64,000 nt of DNA. Origin: Nemophila menziesii. Lineage: Eukaryota > Streptophyta > Magnoliopsida > Boraginales > Hydrophyllaceae. The notes beneath the pieces were generated by a model that was not told the DNA's origin, did no database searches, and saw only the letters and a list, made by a program, of their open reading frames with translations. Position numbers and translations under genes: made by a program. Shown here piece after piece: positions 22,726-36,271 of this stretch. The stretch spans positions 1-64,000 of the forward strand of contig JARWIR010000092.1 of NCBI GenBank assembly GCA_029959085.1, written 5' to 3'. Every line of letters begins with the position of its first letter. The stretch's first letter is position 1.

Positions 22726-25700
22726 GAAATATAAACACAACTTGTTACAAAATTTTATTGAACTATACATTTCCAGTAAATTTTATATTCGTAATTGTCA
22801 ACATCATAAATAGTTAGAAAGTAGCTTAGTTTATAAAATTTAAAAGTTTCTAATAAATAAAATAAAATAAAACCCTTACCTGGAGCCTTTGGTGGTGTTG
22901 TTGATGTTGGTGGTGCTGGTGATGATGGAGAAGGTGGAGCTGGTGGGATGACCTTTCTAGGGTGCCCCTTGGCAGCTTTTTGGGTAAACCCGAGGTGGCG
23001 GTCTTGTGTGGTGTTGCTGGTGAAGCCCTGTTAAAGGAAATATTCGAGAAGGTGGTCTTTTGTTGTGGTGTTGGAGCTGGTTTCGCCTGCAAAGGGAAAA
23101 ATTTTGTAGGGCATTGATCATATGTTGTCTAAAAGCCAGGACACCTTGATATGCTCGATGGTGTTCTTGACGCCCAACTGTTATAAGGGACCCACTGTTT
23201 CCACCAACATGGTCCTCACGTACGTCCGGAAGGATCGAAACCCTTTAGGGAAAAGAGAAACATAATCCGATTCTCCACCGCTAGCTAAATAGCGTACCCA
23301 AAAAAAGAGTATGCAATTAGATCTATGCGGGTTTCTTACAGGATTAGCATGTTACTTTGTCATGTTTTTAAACGACTTTGAATATATTATCGAATTAATA
23401 AGATTCAACTACAAAAAAGAGATAATTAAAAAACATACATTCACATGGAACACTGACACAAGGTTTCTAGGATCGCTACCATTCACCACATAACAGATTT
23501 CTGTAACATTACTAGCACTCGAGAAATCGTCGGACTGCAATTAATGTAAAAATAATTTCACGATAAATCCCAATAAATTATAAGTATAATTTTTATGAAA
23601 CTATTTAGGGAAGTGAAAGTTGTGAGTAGTACCTTGTGGTGACGTGTATTATCATTGACAAAGTCAAAGATTCTTCGTGGTGGCAATGGAAGCCATAAAG
23701 AAGCTACAACATTACGAATAGTCTTGGAAGGCATTTCCGGTTCATTTAACTTCTTCATGGTGACCTGCCATCACTATTTACCCAAAAAGAATAAAAATTA
23801 ATATAGAGTTAATTAATTATGCTAAGTCAATTTTAATTATTTATTAAAATTTTTACCCGCATTATGGAGAAGACGAACCTGGTAAAGGGTATAAACCCAA
23901 AGCTTTGCACCATAAGCAAGACCTGCACCCACTAGAGGCTTGTACCTAACATGAACATTTTAAATATCCACCTCAGAATATTTTGAATATACTTTTTCTA
24001 TAGACTGAATTTCAGAGTGTAATCAAAAAATTATAATTCAACTAAAATTCAACATAAAAATTTATAAGTAAACTAAATATATTCTCTTAATAATGATCAC
24101 ATCCAAATAGTTATTCAAACTTATCAACATACTTATTTAAACTTCATTGTATTAGTTGAAATTATATATAAATCTAAATTTATATTTTCATAGATGATCT
24201 TTTGTGCTTAATCTTGAGAAAAAATATTAGATAAATCGATTCAAATATTCTACAAACATTTAAGACAACAAAACTAAGGACATTTTGGTAAAAACATAAA
24301 AGAAGCACTACTTAAATAATTAATATATATTAGCGTTTTGTTTATTAGCACTTATGTGATGCAACTAATGGATTAACTTTATAGGCCATGAATGTAGAAA
24401 AAAACTAAAATGAATAAAATTGAGGCATGGTGGTAATAACTTTTTTGCCGATCTTGTATCTCTTGTTATGCATTCACCTTTTCTATTTTATTGAAATGAC
24501 ATGACCAACGTTCTTTTCCCTGTAAATCAAATAACTCGATACTAATTGTATAGATAAATGATGAAGTCTTAACAATAAAAAATAGATAAAATATTTACAA
24601 ATTAATGGATTGTAAATTATATAACGTTGCATGTTTAACATTTTTAATAAGTATTTGGAATCTCAATAATGTTAATTGAATAGATTTAGAAATAATAAAA
24701 AGTAAATGCTACCTTCAAAAGAAAATGATGTGAATCTCTAAAATATAACATAAGAAAATAAACTATGTTTTTATTTATTGCTTAAATCTAGGCTTAATTT
24801 GTGTATTCTGGCGCCGACAAAGCTACCTAAGTATTATTCGCAATAATTATAGTCTAGTGTTATGCTTTAATAAGGGTTGTATAATTCATCAACTTACATT
24901 TAGAGGCCATGAAAATTTTACCAATTCTATTTTATTGCATAAGAAATTGGGTTGTTGAAACAAAACAAAAATATGTTAAGCTAGATTTAGTATAATTATA
25001 TTTAATCAATATATAAGTGAAAGGATGAGTTGAACATTCAATTAAGATTAAATTGAAAGAAAACAAGTATTTCTAATTCCAAAAATCTATATGGATTTGA
25101 AATTCTATATTTGTACTCTTTTTCTGCATAATTTTTTTTATCATTTTTTGTTTTCTTTTATTATTATATAATTATTGGTCATAATAATAACATACCTTGT
25201 GACAAATTACATAGACTCCAAAAGAGGGAATGTTCTTGAAAAGAAACATAATCTTGATAAACATGGGAGATCCGTCTAAAAGTATCTATCATTCTAATCT
25301 TCAAAAAAAATATAAAGAAATTGTAAATTGTAAAAAAAAAAAACTGATTACACTTTTTATATGGTTTAGAAATAAGCTTGATTTGAAATTTTTCTTCTTT
25401 ACCTCCGGTCTTCTTTCTTCAATCGTTATTTCGCTATGGAAAAGTTTTGCGGCGTAAAAGTTAAAAGTTATGGAGTAAGCGAAGGTTTTTTTTCTTTTCC
25501 ATTCTAACCTACACCCTGCTTAGCTGAAAAAGCCCAGCCCACTGACTAAGACCCGCACTTAGACCAACCTGAACACTATAAAAGCCCAAATTGACTTGAA
25601 CTTAAAATTAGGCCCCCGATAATGTTTTTAGAAAAAAAATATGAATGGACACTATTCATTTTTAAAATTCATATATAACCTATCTATTGATTAATTTTTT

Positions 25701-27280
25701 GGAAAATTTTTCAATCCCTAATATGACACTACTAGCTACTATTAAATAATATAGAAACATCGAATAATCACTATGGTAACATTGCATTTCCAAAATATGT
25801 ATCTCTATCATCTATCTTAGTGTTACAATAGATACATAACGAGTCAATATTGTGGTCACATGATATTTGTCTTATCTTTTTTGGCTATTTGTTGAGTGTA
25901 GCTAATCATAGAGTAAGTCTATGTCTCGGTTTAATTTTCTTGTCACACCATAATATTATGCCATGTACAAAATTTATTTGCTAGCCGCAATAGATTGCAT
26001 GTATATCATAGATTTGTTGGACACAATATTGTATAATATCTTTTACTTAAAGTATAAGTTGTTTTTAGTTTAAAATTTAAATAAAAAAATTTATCCATGT
26101 AAATAGTGTATGGTTTAGATAAAAGTTCTCATATTTTTCTATGAACATCTTTCATCATCTTTAGCTTTTGAAAAAATTTAAGAAATAAATGTAAGTTCAT
26201 ATTTAACTCAAATCTTAGTTTTGAGGAAATTCATTCATCTAATATTTGATGGTTCAATACTATTAAGAAACATACTCTATGTTTTTAACTTGCAAAAGTA
26301 ATTATCTAATTAATCTAATGACATGTATTTTGTTATTATAATTAATAAATGTATTGTGAATATTTGACCATTCAATATATGATGTAAGTCTTACTCAAGT
26401 TTTGAAGGAGGAGATACCTCAAAAAGCATAAATTACTGGAAAATCAGCTATAATTTAGCAAATTTCAGCAATTTGATAATATGCGTTCAGAATATTTAAA
26501 ACATCATTAATCCCTGTAAATTTCCTCTAATTCGTTAATTTTTGATAAGTTAATCCCTTCCATTCCAAATATTTAAATGTGTATATTATTCAATGTGGCC
26601 TACTATAGTCCATATGGTCTACACTGATGAGTTAGTGTCATATTTTTGGAATTCGCATCCATTTTTTAATTATTGTCAAAAAATAATTAAAATACAATAC
26701 ACATCTTTTGAAATATATCATCCATCCTTTGTTTTTGTACATAAAAGTTATTTACAGGCTTCATCTATAACTAAATAAAAAGTAGTCTAAAAATAAATTA
26801 TTTAACTCAAAAAAAAATCATTTAACATCATTATTCACCTTATTTCACAAACACCCAATTTAACTAAAACACCTAGAACAAAAGTTATTAACAGTATCGC
26901 TTGTAAAGTTATTCTGAAATATTGTTAAAGACTTGTAGCCATTTGTGAAATCTTCTGCGACAATCATAATTTATATGACCTGAAATTTATTTCATGTTCT
27001 ATTTAATTGCATGTATCTCATTTTACATAAGATTTTTCAATTATATATTAACTTGAATACCTTTTTCTGACCAAATTTAGATAAATATATAAATTACCTC
27101 TTATCCAGATTGTGTCCATTAAGTACTCACGTGTCACAAAGCTCGGATAAAGTCCTATTGATGCACTTCAATCTGACACAAGAGCCATAAAATTCAGATC
27201 ATTCTAAAAACACGCTAATGATTTCACTTGTACAAGTTTTATTAATTTACCATTAAATTGAATTAGAAAATTTTGTAAGT
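22726..27280. repeat. Repeat unit 6 (4,555 bp)
   Basis: Private changes include cacaacttgttacaaaattt at its start, a small repeat (aaaagttaaaagtt) near 25456, and a changed ataaatatataaatt near 27082. Confidence 0.95.
22880..25502 (-). pseudogene. HD-ZIP IV pseudogene fragment, unit 6
   Basis: The WLPLPP exon at 23633-23764 reads TIRNVVASLW, a variant shared with unit 8. The stop before the YKPL motif is kept despite a neighbouring change (DI in place of DN). The KGF frame junction reads cga rather than cta, as in units 4, 8 and probably the ancestor. Confidence 0.8.
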
Positions 27281-30200
27281 GAAATATAAACACACCTTGT
27301 TACAAAAATTCATTGAACTATACATTTCTAGTAAATTTTATATTCCTAATTGTCAACGTCATAAATAGTTAAAAGTAGCTTAGTTTATAAATTTTAAAAG
27401 TATATAATAAATAAAATAAAATAAAACCCTTACCTGGAGCCTTTGGTGGTGTTGTTGATGTTGGTGGTGCTGGTGATGATGGAGAAGGTGGAGCTGGTGG
27501 GGTGACCTTTCTAGGGTGCCCCTTGGCAGCTTTTTGGGTAAACCCTAGGTGGCGGTCTTGTGTGGTGTTGCTGGTGAAGCCCTGTTAAAGGAAATATTCG
27601 AGAAGGTGGTCTTTTGTTGTGGTGTTGGAGCTGGTTTCGCCTGCAAAGGGAAAACTTTTGTAGGGCATTGATCATATGTTGTCTAAAAGCCAGGACACCT
27701 TGATATGCTCGATGGTGTTCTTGACGCCCAGCTGTTATAAGGGACCCACTGTTTCCACCAACATGGTCCTCACGTCCGTCCGGAAGGATAGAAACCCTTT
27801 AGGGAAAAGAGAAACATAATCCGATTCTCCACCGCTAGCTAAATAGCGTACCCAAAAAAAAGAGTATGCAATTAGATCTATGCGGGTTTCTTACAGGATT
27901 AGCATGTTAATTTGTCATGTTTTTAAACGACTTTGAATATATTATAGAATTAATAAGATTCAACTACAAAAAAGAGATAATTAAAAAACTTACATTCACA
28001 CGGAACACGGTTTCTAGGATCGCTACCATTCACCACATAACAGATTTCTGTAACATTACTAGCACTCGAGAAATCGTCGGACTGCAATTAATGTAAAAAT
28101 AATTTCACGATAAGTCCCTATAAATTATAAGTATAATTTTTATGAAACTATTGAGGGAAGTGAAAGTTGTGAGTAGTACCTTGTGGTGACGTGTATTATC
28201 ATTGACAAAGTCAAAGATTCTCCGTGGTGGCAATGGAAGCCATAAAGAAGCTACAGCATTACGAACAGTCTTGGAAGGCATTTCCAGTTCATTTAACTTC
28301 TTCATGGTGACCTGCCATCACTATTTACCAAAAAAGAATAAAAATTAATTATGCTAAGTCAACTGTAATTATTTATTAAAAATTTTACCCGCATTATGGA
28401 GAAGACGAACCTGGTAAAGGGTATAAACCCAACGCTTTGCACCATAAGCAAGACCTGCACCCACTAGAGGCTTGTACCTAACATGAACATTTTAATTATC
28501 CACCTCAGAATATTTTGAATATACTTTTTCTATAGACTGAATTTCAGAGTGTAATCAAAAAATTATAATTCAACTAAAATTCAACATAAAAATTTATAAG
28601 TAAACTAAATATATTTTCTTAATAATGATCACATCCAAATAGTTATTCAAACTTATTAACATACTTATTTAAACTTCATGGTATTAGTTGAAATTATATC
28701 TAAATCTAAATTTATATTTTTATAGATGATCTTTTGTGCTTATTCTTGAGAAAAAATATTAGATAAATCGATTCACATATTCTACAAACATTTAAGACAA
28801 CAAAACTAAGGACATTTTGGTAAAAACATAAAAGAAGCACTACTTAAATAATTAATATATATTAGCGTTTTGTTTATTAGCACTTATGTGATGCAACTAA
28901 TGGATTAACTTTATAGGCCATGAATGTAGAAAAAAACTAAAATGAATAAAATTGAGGCATGGTGTTAATACCTTTTTTGCCGATCTTGCATCTCTTGTTA
29001 TGCATTCACCTTTTCTATTTTATTGAAATGACATGACCAACGTTCTTTTCCCTGTAAATCAAATAACTCGATACTAATTGTATAGATAAATGATGAAGTC
29101 TTAACAATAAAAAATAGATAAAATATTTACAAATTAATGGATTGTAAATTATATAACGTTGCATGTTTAACATTTTTAATAAGTATTTGGAATCTCAATA
29201 ATGTTAATTGAATAGATTTAGAAATAATAAAAAGTAAATGCTACCTTCAAAAGAAAATGATGTGAATCTCTAAAATATAACATAAGAAAATAAACTATGT
29301 TTTTATTTATTGCTTAAATCTAGGCTTAATTTGTGTATTCTGGCGCCGACAAAGCTACCTAAGTATTATTCGCAATAATTATAGTCTAGTGTTATGCTTT
29401 AATAAGGGTTGTATAATTCATCAACTTACATTTAGAGGCCATGAAAATTTTACCAATTCTATTTCATTGCATAAGACATTGGGTGTTTGTAACAAAACAA
29501 AAATATGTTAAGCTAGATTTAGTATAATTATATTTAATCAATATATAAGTGAAAGGATGAGTTGAACATTCAATTAAGATTACATTGAAAGAAAACAAGT
29601 ATTTCTGATTCCAAAAATCTATATGGATTTCAAATTCTATATTTGTACTCTTTTTCTGCAGAATTGTTTTATCATTTTTTGCTTTCTTTTATTAATATAT
29701 AATTATTGGTCATAATAATAACATACCTTGTGACAAATTACATAGACTCCAAGAAATGTTCTTGTAAAGAAACATAATCTTGATAAACATGGGAGATCCG
29801 TCTAAAAGTATCTATCATTATAATCTTCAAAAAAAATATAAAGAAATTGTAAATTGTAAAAAAAAAATATGATTACACTTTTTATATGGTTTAGAAATAA
29901 GCTTGATTTGAAATTTTTCTTCTTTACCTCGTGTCTTCTTTCTTCAATCGATATTTCGCTATGGAAAAGTTTTGCGGCGTAAAAGTTATGGAGTAAGCGC
30001 AGGTTTTTTTTCTTTTCCATTTTAACCTACACCCTGCTTAGCTGAAAAAGCCCAGCCCACTGACTAAGACCCGCTCTTAGACCAACCTGAACACTATAAA
30101 AGCCCAAATTGACTTGAACTTAAAATTAGGCCCAGATAATGTTTTTAGAAAAAAAATTTGAATGGACACTATTCATTTTTAAAATTCATATATAACCTAT

Positions 30201-31762
30201 CTATTGATTAAGTTTTTAGAAAATTGTTCAATCCCTAATATGACACTACTAGCTACTATTAAATAATATAGAAACATCTAATAATCACTATGGTAACATT
30301 GCATTTCCAAAATATGTATCTCTATCATCTATCTTAGTGTTACAATAGATACATAACGAGTCAATATTGTGGTCACATGATATTTGTCTTATCTTTTTTG
30401 GCTATTTGTTGAGTGTAGCTAATCATAGAGTAAGTCTATGTCTCGGTTTAATTTTCTTGTCACACCATAATATTATGCCAAGTACAAAATTTATTTGCTA
30501 GCCGCAATAGATTGTATGTATATCATAGATTTGTTGGACACAATATTGTATAATATCTTTTACTTAAAGTATAAGTTATTTTTAGTTTAAAATTTAAATA
30601 AAAAAAATTGATCCATGTAAATAGTGTATGGTTTAGATAAAAGTTCTCATATTTTTCTATGAACATCTTTCATCATCTTTCTCTTTTGAAAAAATTTAAG
30701 AAAAAATGTAAGTTCATATTTAACTCAAATCTTAGTTTTGAGGAAATTCATTCATCTAATATTTGATGGTTCAATACTATTAAGAAACATACTCTATGTT
30801 TTTAACTTGCAAAAGTAATTATCTAATTAATCTAATGACATGTATTTTGTTATTATAATTAATAAATGTATTGTGAATATTTGACCATTCAATATATGAT
30901 GTAAGTCTTACTCAAGTTTTGAAGGAGGAGATATCTTAAAAAGCATAAATTACTGGAAAATCAGCTATAATTTAGCAAATTTCAGCAATTTGATAATATG
31001 CGTTCCAAATATTTTAAACATCATTAATCCCTGTAAATTTCCTCTAATTCGTTAAACATTGATAAGTTAATCCCTTCCATTCCAAATATTTAAATGTGTA
31101 TATTATTCAATGTGGATGAGTTAGTGTCATATTTTTGGAATTCGCATCCATTTTTTAATTATTGTCAAAAAATAATTAAAATACAATACACATCCTTTGA
31201 AATATATCATCCATCCTTTGTTTTTGTACATAAATGTTATTTACAGCCTTCATCTATAACTAAAGACAAAATAGTCTAAAAATAAATTATTTAACTAAAA
31301 AAAAACCATATAACATTATTATTCACCTTATTTCACAAACACCCAATTTAACTAAAACACCTAGAACAAAAGTTATTAACCGTATCGCTTGTAAAGTTAT
31401 TCTGAAATATTGTTAAAGACTTGTAGACATTTGTGAAATCTTCTGCGACAATCATAATTTATATGACCTGAAATTTATTTCATGTTCTATTTAATTGCAT
31501 GTATCTCATTTTACATAAGATTTTTCAAGTATATATTAACTTGAATACCTTTTTCTGACCAAATTTAAATAAATAAATTAATTACCTCTTATCCAGATTG
31601 GTCCATTAAGTACTCACGTGTCACAAAGCTCGGATAAAGTCCTATTGATGCACTTCAATCTGACAGCCATAAAATTCAGATCATTCTAAAAACACGCTAA
31701 TGATTTCACTTGTACAAGTTTTATTAATTTAACATTAAATTGAATTAGAAAATTTTGTAAGT
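27281..31762. repeat. Repeat unit 7 (4,482 bp), shortest unit
   Basis: It has several private deletions: about 15 bp near 28346, a few bases near 29753, about 28 bp near 31114 (removing cctactatag...ctacactg), and about 7 bp near 31665. It shares the 8-bp exon deletion with units 4 and 9. Confidence 0.95.
27434..30020 (-). pseudogene. HD-ZIP IV pseudogene fragment, unit 7
   Basis: The WLPLPP exon is at 28180-28311 (NELEMPSK in place of NEPEMPSK). The NGSDPRN exon carries the 8-bp deletion. The stop in place of Gln after SNMLIL is kept. The MEKKK frame ends at 30020 with RRHE in place of RRPE. Confidence 0.8.
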
Positions 31763-34700
31763 GAAATATAAACACACCTTGTTACAAAATTTTATTGAAC
31801 TATACATTTCCAGTAAATTTTATATTCGTAATTGTCAACGTCATAAATAGTTAAAAAGTAACTTAGTTTATAAACTTTAAAAGTTTCTAATAAATAAAAT
31901 AAAATAAACACCTTACCTGAAGCCTTTGGAGGTGTTGTTGATGTTGGTGGTGCTGGTGATGATGGAGAAGGTGGAGCTGGTGGGGTGACCTTTTTAGGGT
32001 GCCCCTTGGCAGCTTTTTGGGTAAACCTGAGGTAGCGGTCTTGTGTGGTGTTGCTGGTGAAGCCCTGTTAAAGGAAATATTCGAGAAGGTGGTCTTTTGT
32101 TGTGGTGTTGGACCTGGTTTCGCCTGCAAAGGGAAAACTTTTGTAGGGCATTGATCATATGTTGTCTAAAAGCCAGGACACCTTGATATGCTCGATGGTG
32201 TTCTTGACGCCCAACTGTTATAAGGGACCCACTGTTTCCACCAACATGGTCCTCACGTACGTCCGGAAGGATCGAAACCCTTTAGGGAAAAGAGAAACAT
32301 AATCCGATTCTCCACCGCTAGCTAAATAGCGTACCCAGAAAAAAGAGTATGCAATTAGATCTATGCGGGTTTCTTATAGGATTAGCATGTTACTTTGTCA
32401 TGTTTTTAAACGACTTTGAATATATTATCGAATTAATAAGATTCAACTACAAAAAAGAGATAATTAAAAAACTTACATTCACATGGAACACTGATACACG
32501 GTTTCTAGGATCGCTACCATTCACCACATAACAGATTTCTGTAACATTACTAGCACGCGAGAAATCGTCGGACTGCAATTAATGTAAAAATAATTTCACG
32601 ATAAGTCCCTATAAATTATAAGTATAATTTTTATGAAACTATTGAGGGAAGTGAAAGTTGTGAGTAGTACCTTGTGGTGACGTGTATTACCATTGACAAA
32701 GTCAAAGATTCTTTGTGGTGGCAATGGAAGCCATAAAGAAGCTACAACATTACGAATAGTCTTGGAAGGCATTTCCGGTTCATTTAACTTCTTCATGGTG
32801 ACCTGCCATCGCTATTTACCCAAAAAGAATAAAAATTAATATAGAGTTAATTAATTATGCTAAGTCAATTGTAATTATTTATTAAAATTTTACCCGCATT
32901 ATGGAGAAGACGAACCTGGTAAAGGGTATAAACCCAAAGCTTTGCACCATAAGCAAGACCTGCACCCACTAGAGGCTTGTACCTAACATGAACATTTTAA
33001 TTATCCACCTCAGAAGATTTTGAATATACTTTTTATATAGACTGAATTTCAGAGTGTAATCAAAAAATTATAATTCAACTAAAATTCAACATAAAAATTT
33101 ATAAGTAAACTAAATATATTTTCTTAATAATGATCACATCCAAATAGTTATTCAAACTTATCAACATACTTATTTAAACTTCATTGTATTTATTGAAATT
33201 ATATCTAAATCTAAATTTATATTTTCATAGATGATCTTTTGTGCTTAATCTTGAGAAAAAATATTAGATAAATCGATTCACATATTCTACAAACATTTAA
33301 GACAACAAAACTAAGGACATTTTGGTAAAAACATAAAAGAAGCACTACTTAAATAATTATTATATATTAGCGTTTTGTTTATTAGCACTTATGTGATGCA
33401 ACTAATGGATTAACTTTATAGGCCATGAATGTAGAAAAAAACTAAAATGAATAAAATTGAGGCATGGTGTTAATACCTTTTTTGCCGATCTTGTATCTCT
33501 TGTTATGCATTCACCTTTTCTATTTTATTGAAATTACATGACCAACGTTCTTTTCCCTGAAAATCAAATAACTCGATACTAATTGTATAGATAAATGATG
33601 AAGTCTTAACAATAAAAAATAGATAGAATATTTACAAATTAATGGATTGTAAATTATATAACGTTGCATGTTTAATATTTTTAATAAGTATTTGGAATCT
33701 CAATAATGTTAATTGAATAGATTTAGAAATAATAAAAAGTAAATGCTACCTTCAAAAGAAAATGATGTGAATCTCTAAAATATAACATAAGAAAATAAAC
33801 TATGTTTTTATTTATTGCTTAAATCTAGGCTTAATTTGTGTATTCTGGCGCCCATAAGGCTACCTAAGTATTATTCGCAATAATTATAGTCTAGTGTTAT
33901 GCTTTAATAAGGGTTGTATAATTCATCAACTTACATTTAGAGGCCATGAAAATTTTACCAATTCTATTTTATTGCATAAGACATTGGGTTTTTGTAACAA
34001 AACAAAAATATGTTAAGCTAGATTTAGTATAATTATATTTAATCAATATATAAGTGAAAGGATGAGTTGAACATTCAATTAAGATTACATTGAAAGAAAA
34101 CAAGTATTTCTAATTCCAAAAATCTATATGGATTTGAAATTCTTGTTTTCTTTTATTATTATATAATTATTGGTCATAATAATAACATACCTTGTGACAA
34201 ATTACATAGACTCCAAAAGAGGGAATGTTCTTGAAAAGAAACATAATCTTGATAAACATGGGAGATCCGTCTAAAATTATCTATCATTATAATCTTCAAA
34301 AAAAAATTATAAAGAAATTGTAAATTGTAAAAAAAAAAAAACTGATTACACTTTTTATATGGTTTAGAAATAAGCTTGATTTGAAATTTTTCTTCTTTAC
34401 CTCCGGTCTTCTTTCTTCAATTTGATAGTTCGCTATGGAAAAGTTTTGCGGCGTAAAAGTTATGGAGTAAGCGAAGGTTTTTTTTCTTTTCCATTTTAAC
34501 CTACACCCTGCTTAGCTGAAAAAGCCCAGCCCACTGACTAAGACCCGCACTTAGACCAACCTGAACACTATAAAAGCCCAAATTGACTTGAACTTAAAAT
34601 TAGGCCCCCGATAATGTTTTTAGAAAAAAAATATGACTGGACACTATTCATTTTTAAAATTCATATATAACCTATCAATTGATTAATTTTTTAGAAAATT

Positions 34701-36271
34701 GTTCAATCCCTAATATGACACTACTAGCTACTATTAAATAATATAGAAACATCTAATAATCACTATGGTAACATTGCATTTCCAAAATATGTATCTCTAT
34801 CATCTATCTTAGTGTTACAATAGATACATAACGAGTCAATATTGTGGTCACATGTGTTTTGTCTTATCTTTTTTGGCTATTTGTTGAATGTAGCTAATCA
34901 TAGAGTAAGTCTATGTCTCGGTTTAATTTTCTTGTCACACCATAATATTATGCCATGTACAAAATTTATTTGCTAGCCGCAATAGATTGCATGTATATCA
35001 TAGATTTGTTGGACACAATATTGTATAATATGTTTTACTTAAAGTATAAGTTGTTTTTAGTTTAAAATTTAAATAAAAAAAATTGATCCATGTAAATAGT
35101 GTATGGTTTAGATAAACGTTCTCATATTTTTCTATGAACATCTTTCATCATCTTTCTCTTTTGAAAAAAATTAAGAAATAAATGTAAGTTCATATTTAAC
35201 TCAAATCTTAGTTTTGAGGAAATTCATTCATCTAATATTTGATGGTTCAATACTATTAAGAAACATACTCTATGTTTTTAACTTGCAAAAGTAATTATCT
35301 ACTTAATCTAATGACATGTATTTTGTTATTATAATTAATAAATGTAATGTGAATATTTGACCATTGAATATATGATGTAAGTCTTACTCAAGTTTTGAAG
35401 GAGGAGATACCTTAAAAAGCATAAATTACTGGAAAATCAGCTATAATTTAGCAAATTTCAGCAATTTGATAATATGCGTTCCAAATATTTAAAACATCAT
35501 TAATCCCTGTAAATTTCCTCTAATTCGTTAAATTTTGATAAGTTAATCCCTTCCATTCCAAATATTTAAATGTGTATATTATTCAATGTGGCCTACTATA
35601 GTCCCTATGGTCTACACTGATGAGTTAGTGTCATATTTTTGGAATTCGCATCCATTTTTTAATTATTGTCAAAAAATAATTAAAATACAATACACATCTT
35701 TTGAAATATATCATCCATCCTTTGTTTTTGTACATAAAAGTTATTTACAGGCTTCATCTATAACTAAAGACAAAGTAGTCTAAAAATAAATTATTTAACT
35801 AAAAAAAACCATTTAACATTATTATTCACCTTATTTCACAAACACCCAATTTAACTAAAACACCTAGAACAAAAGTTATTAACAGTGTTGCTTGTAAAGT
35901 TATTCTGAAATAATGTTAAAGACTAGTAGCCATTTGTGAAATCTTCTGCGACAATCATAATTTATATGACCTGAAATTTATTGCATGTTCTATTTAATTG
36001 CATGTATCTCATTTTACATAAGATTTTTCAATTATATATTAACTTGAATACCTTTTTCTGACCAAATTTAAATAAATAAATTAATTACCTCTTATCCAGA
36101 TTAGGTCCATTAAGTACTCACGTGTCACAAAGCTCGGATAAAGTCCTATTGATGCACTTCAATCTGACACAAGAGCCATAAAATTCAGATCATTCTAAAA
36201 ACACGCTAATGATTTCACTTGTACAAGTTTTATTAATTTAACATTAAATTGAATTAGAAAATTTTGTAAGT
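31763..36271. repeat. Repeat unit 8 (4,509 bp)
   Basis: It lacks about 41 bp near 34143, removing the usual stretch from atatttgtactc to the T-run. Other private changes are cgcccataaggc near 33849, tttgatagttcgc near 34420 and catgtgttttgtc near 34852. Confidence 0.95.
31917..34494 (-). pseudogene. HD-ZIP IV pseudogene fragment, unit 8
   Basis: The WLPLPP exon at 32671-32802 reads PPQRIFDFVNGN, which happens to restore the family's PQR. The codon before the SNMLIL stop changes from CTG to CTA, but the stop remains. The proline-rich segment's donor context is altered to TCAG, then GTAAGG. Confidence 0.8.
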
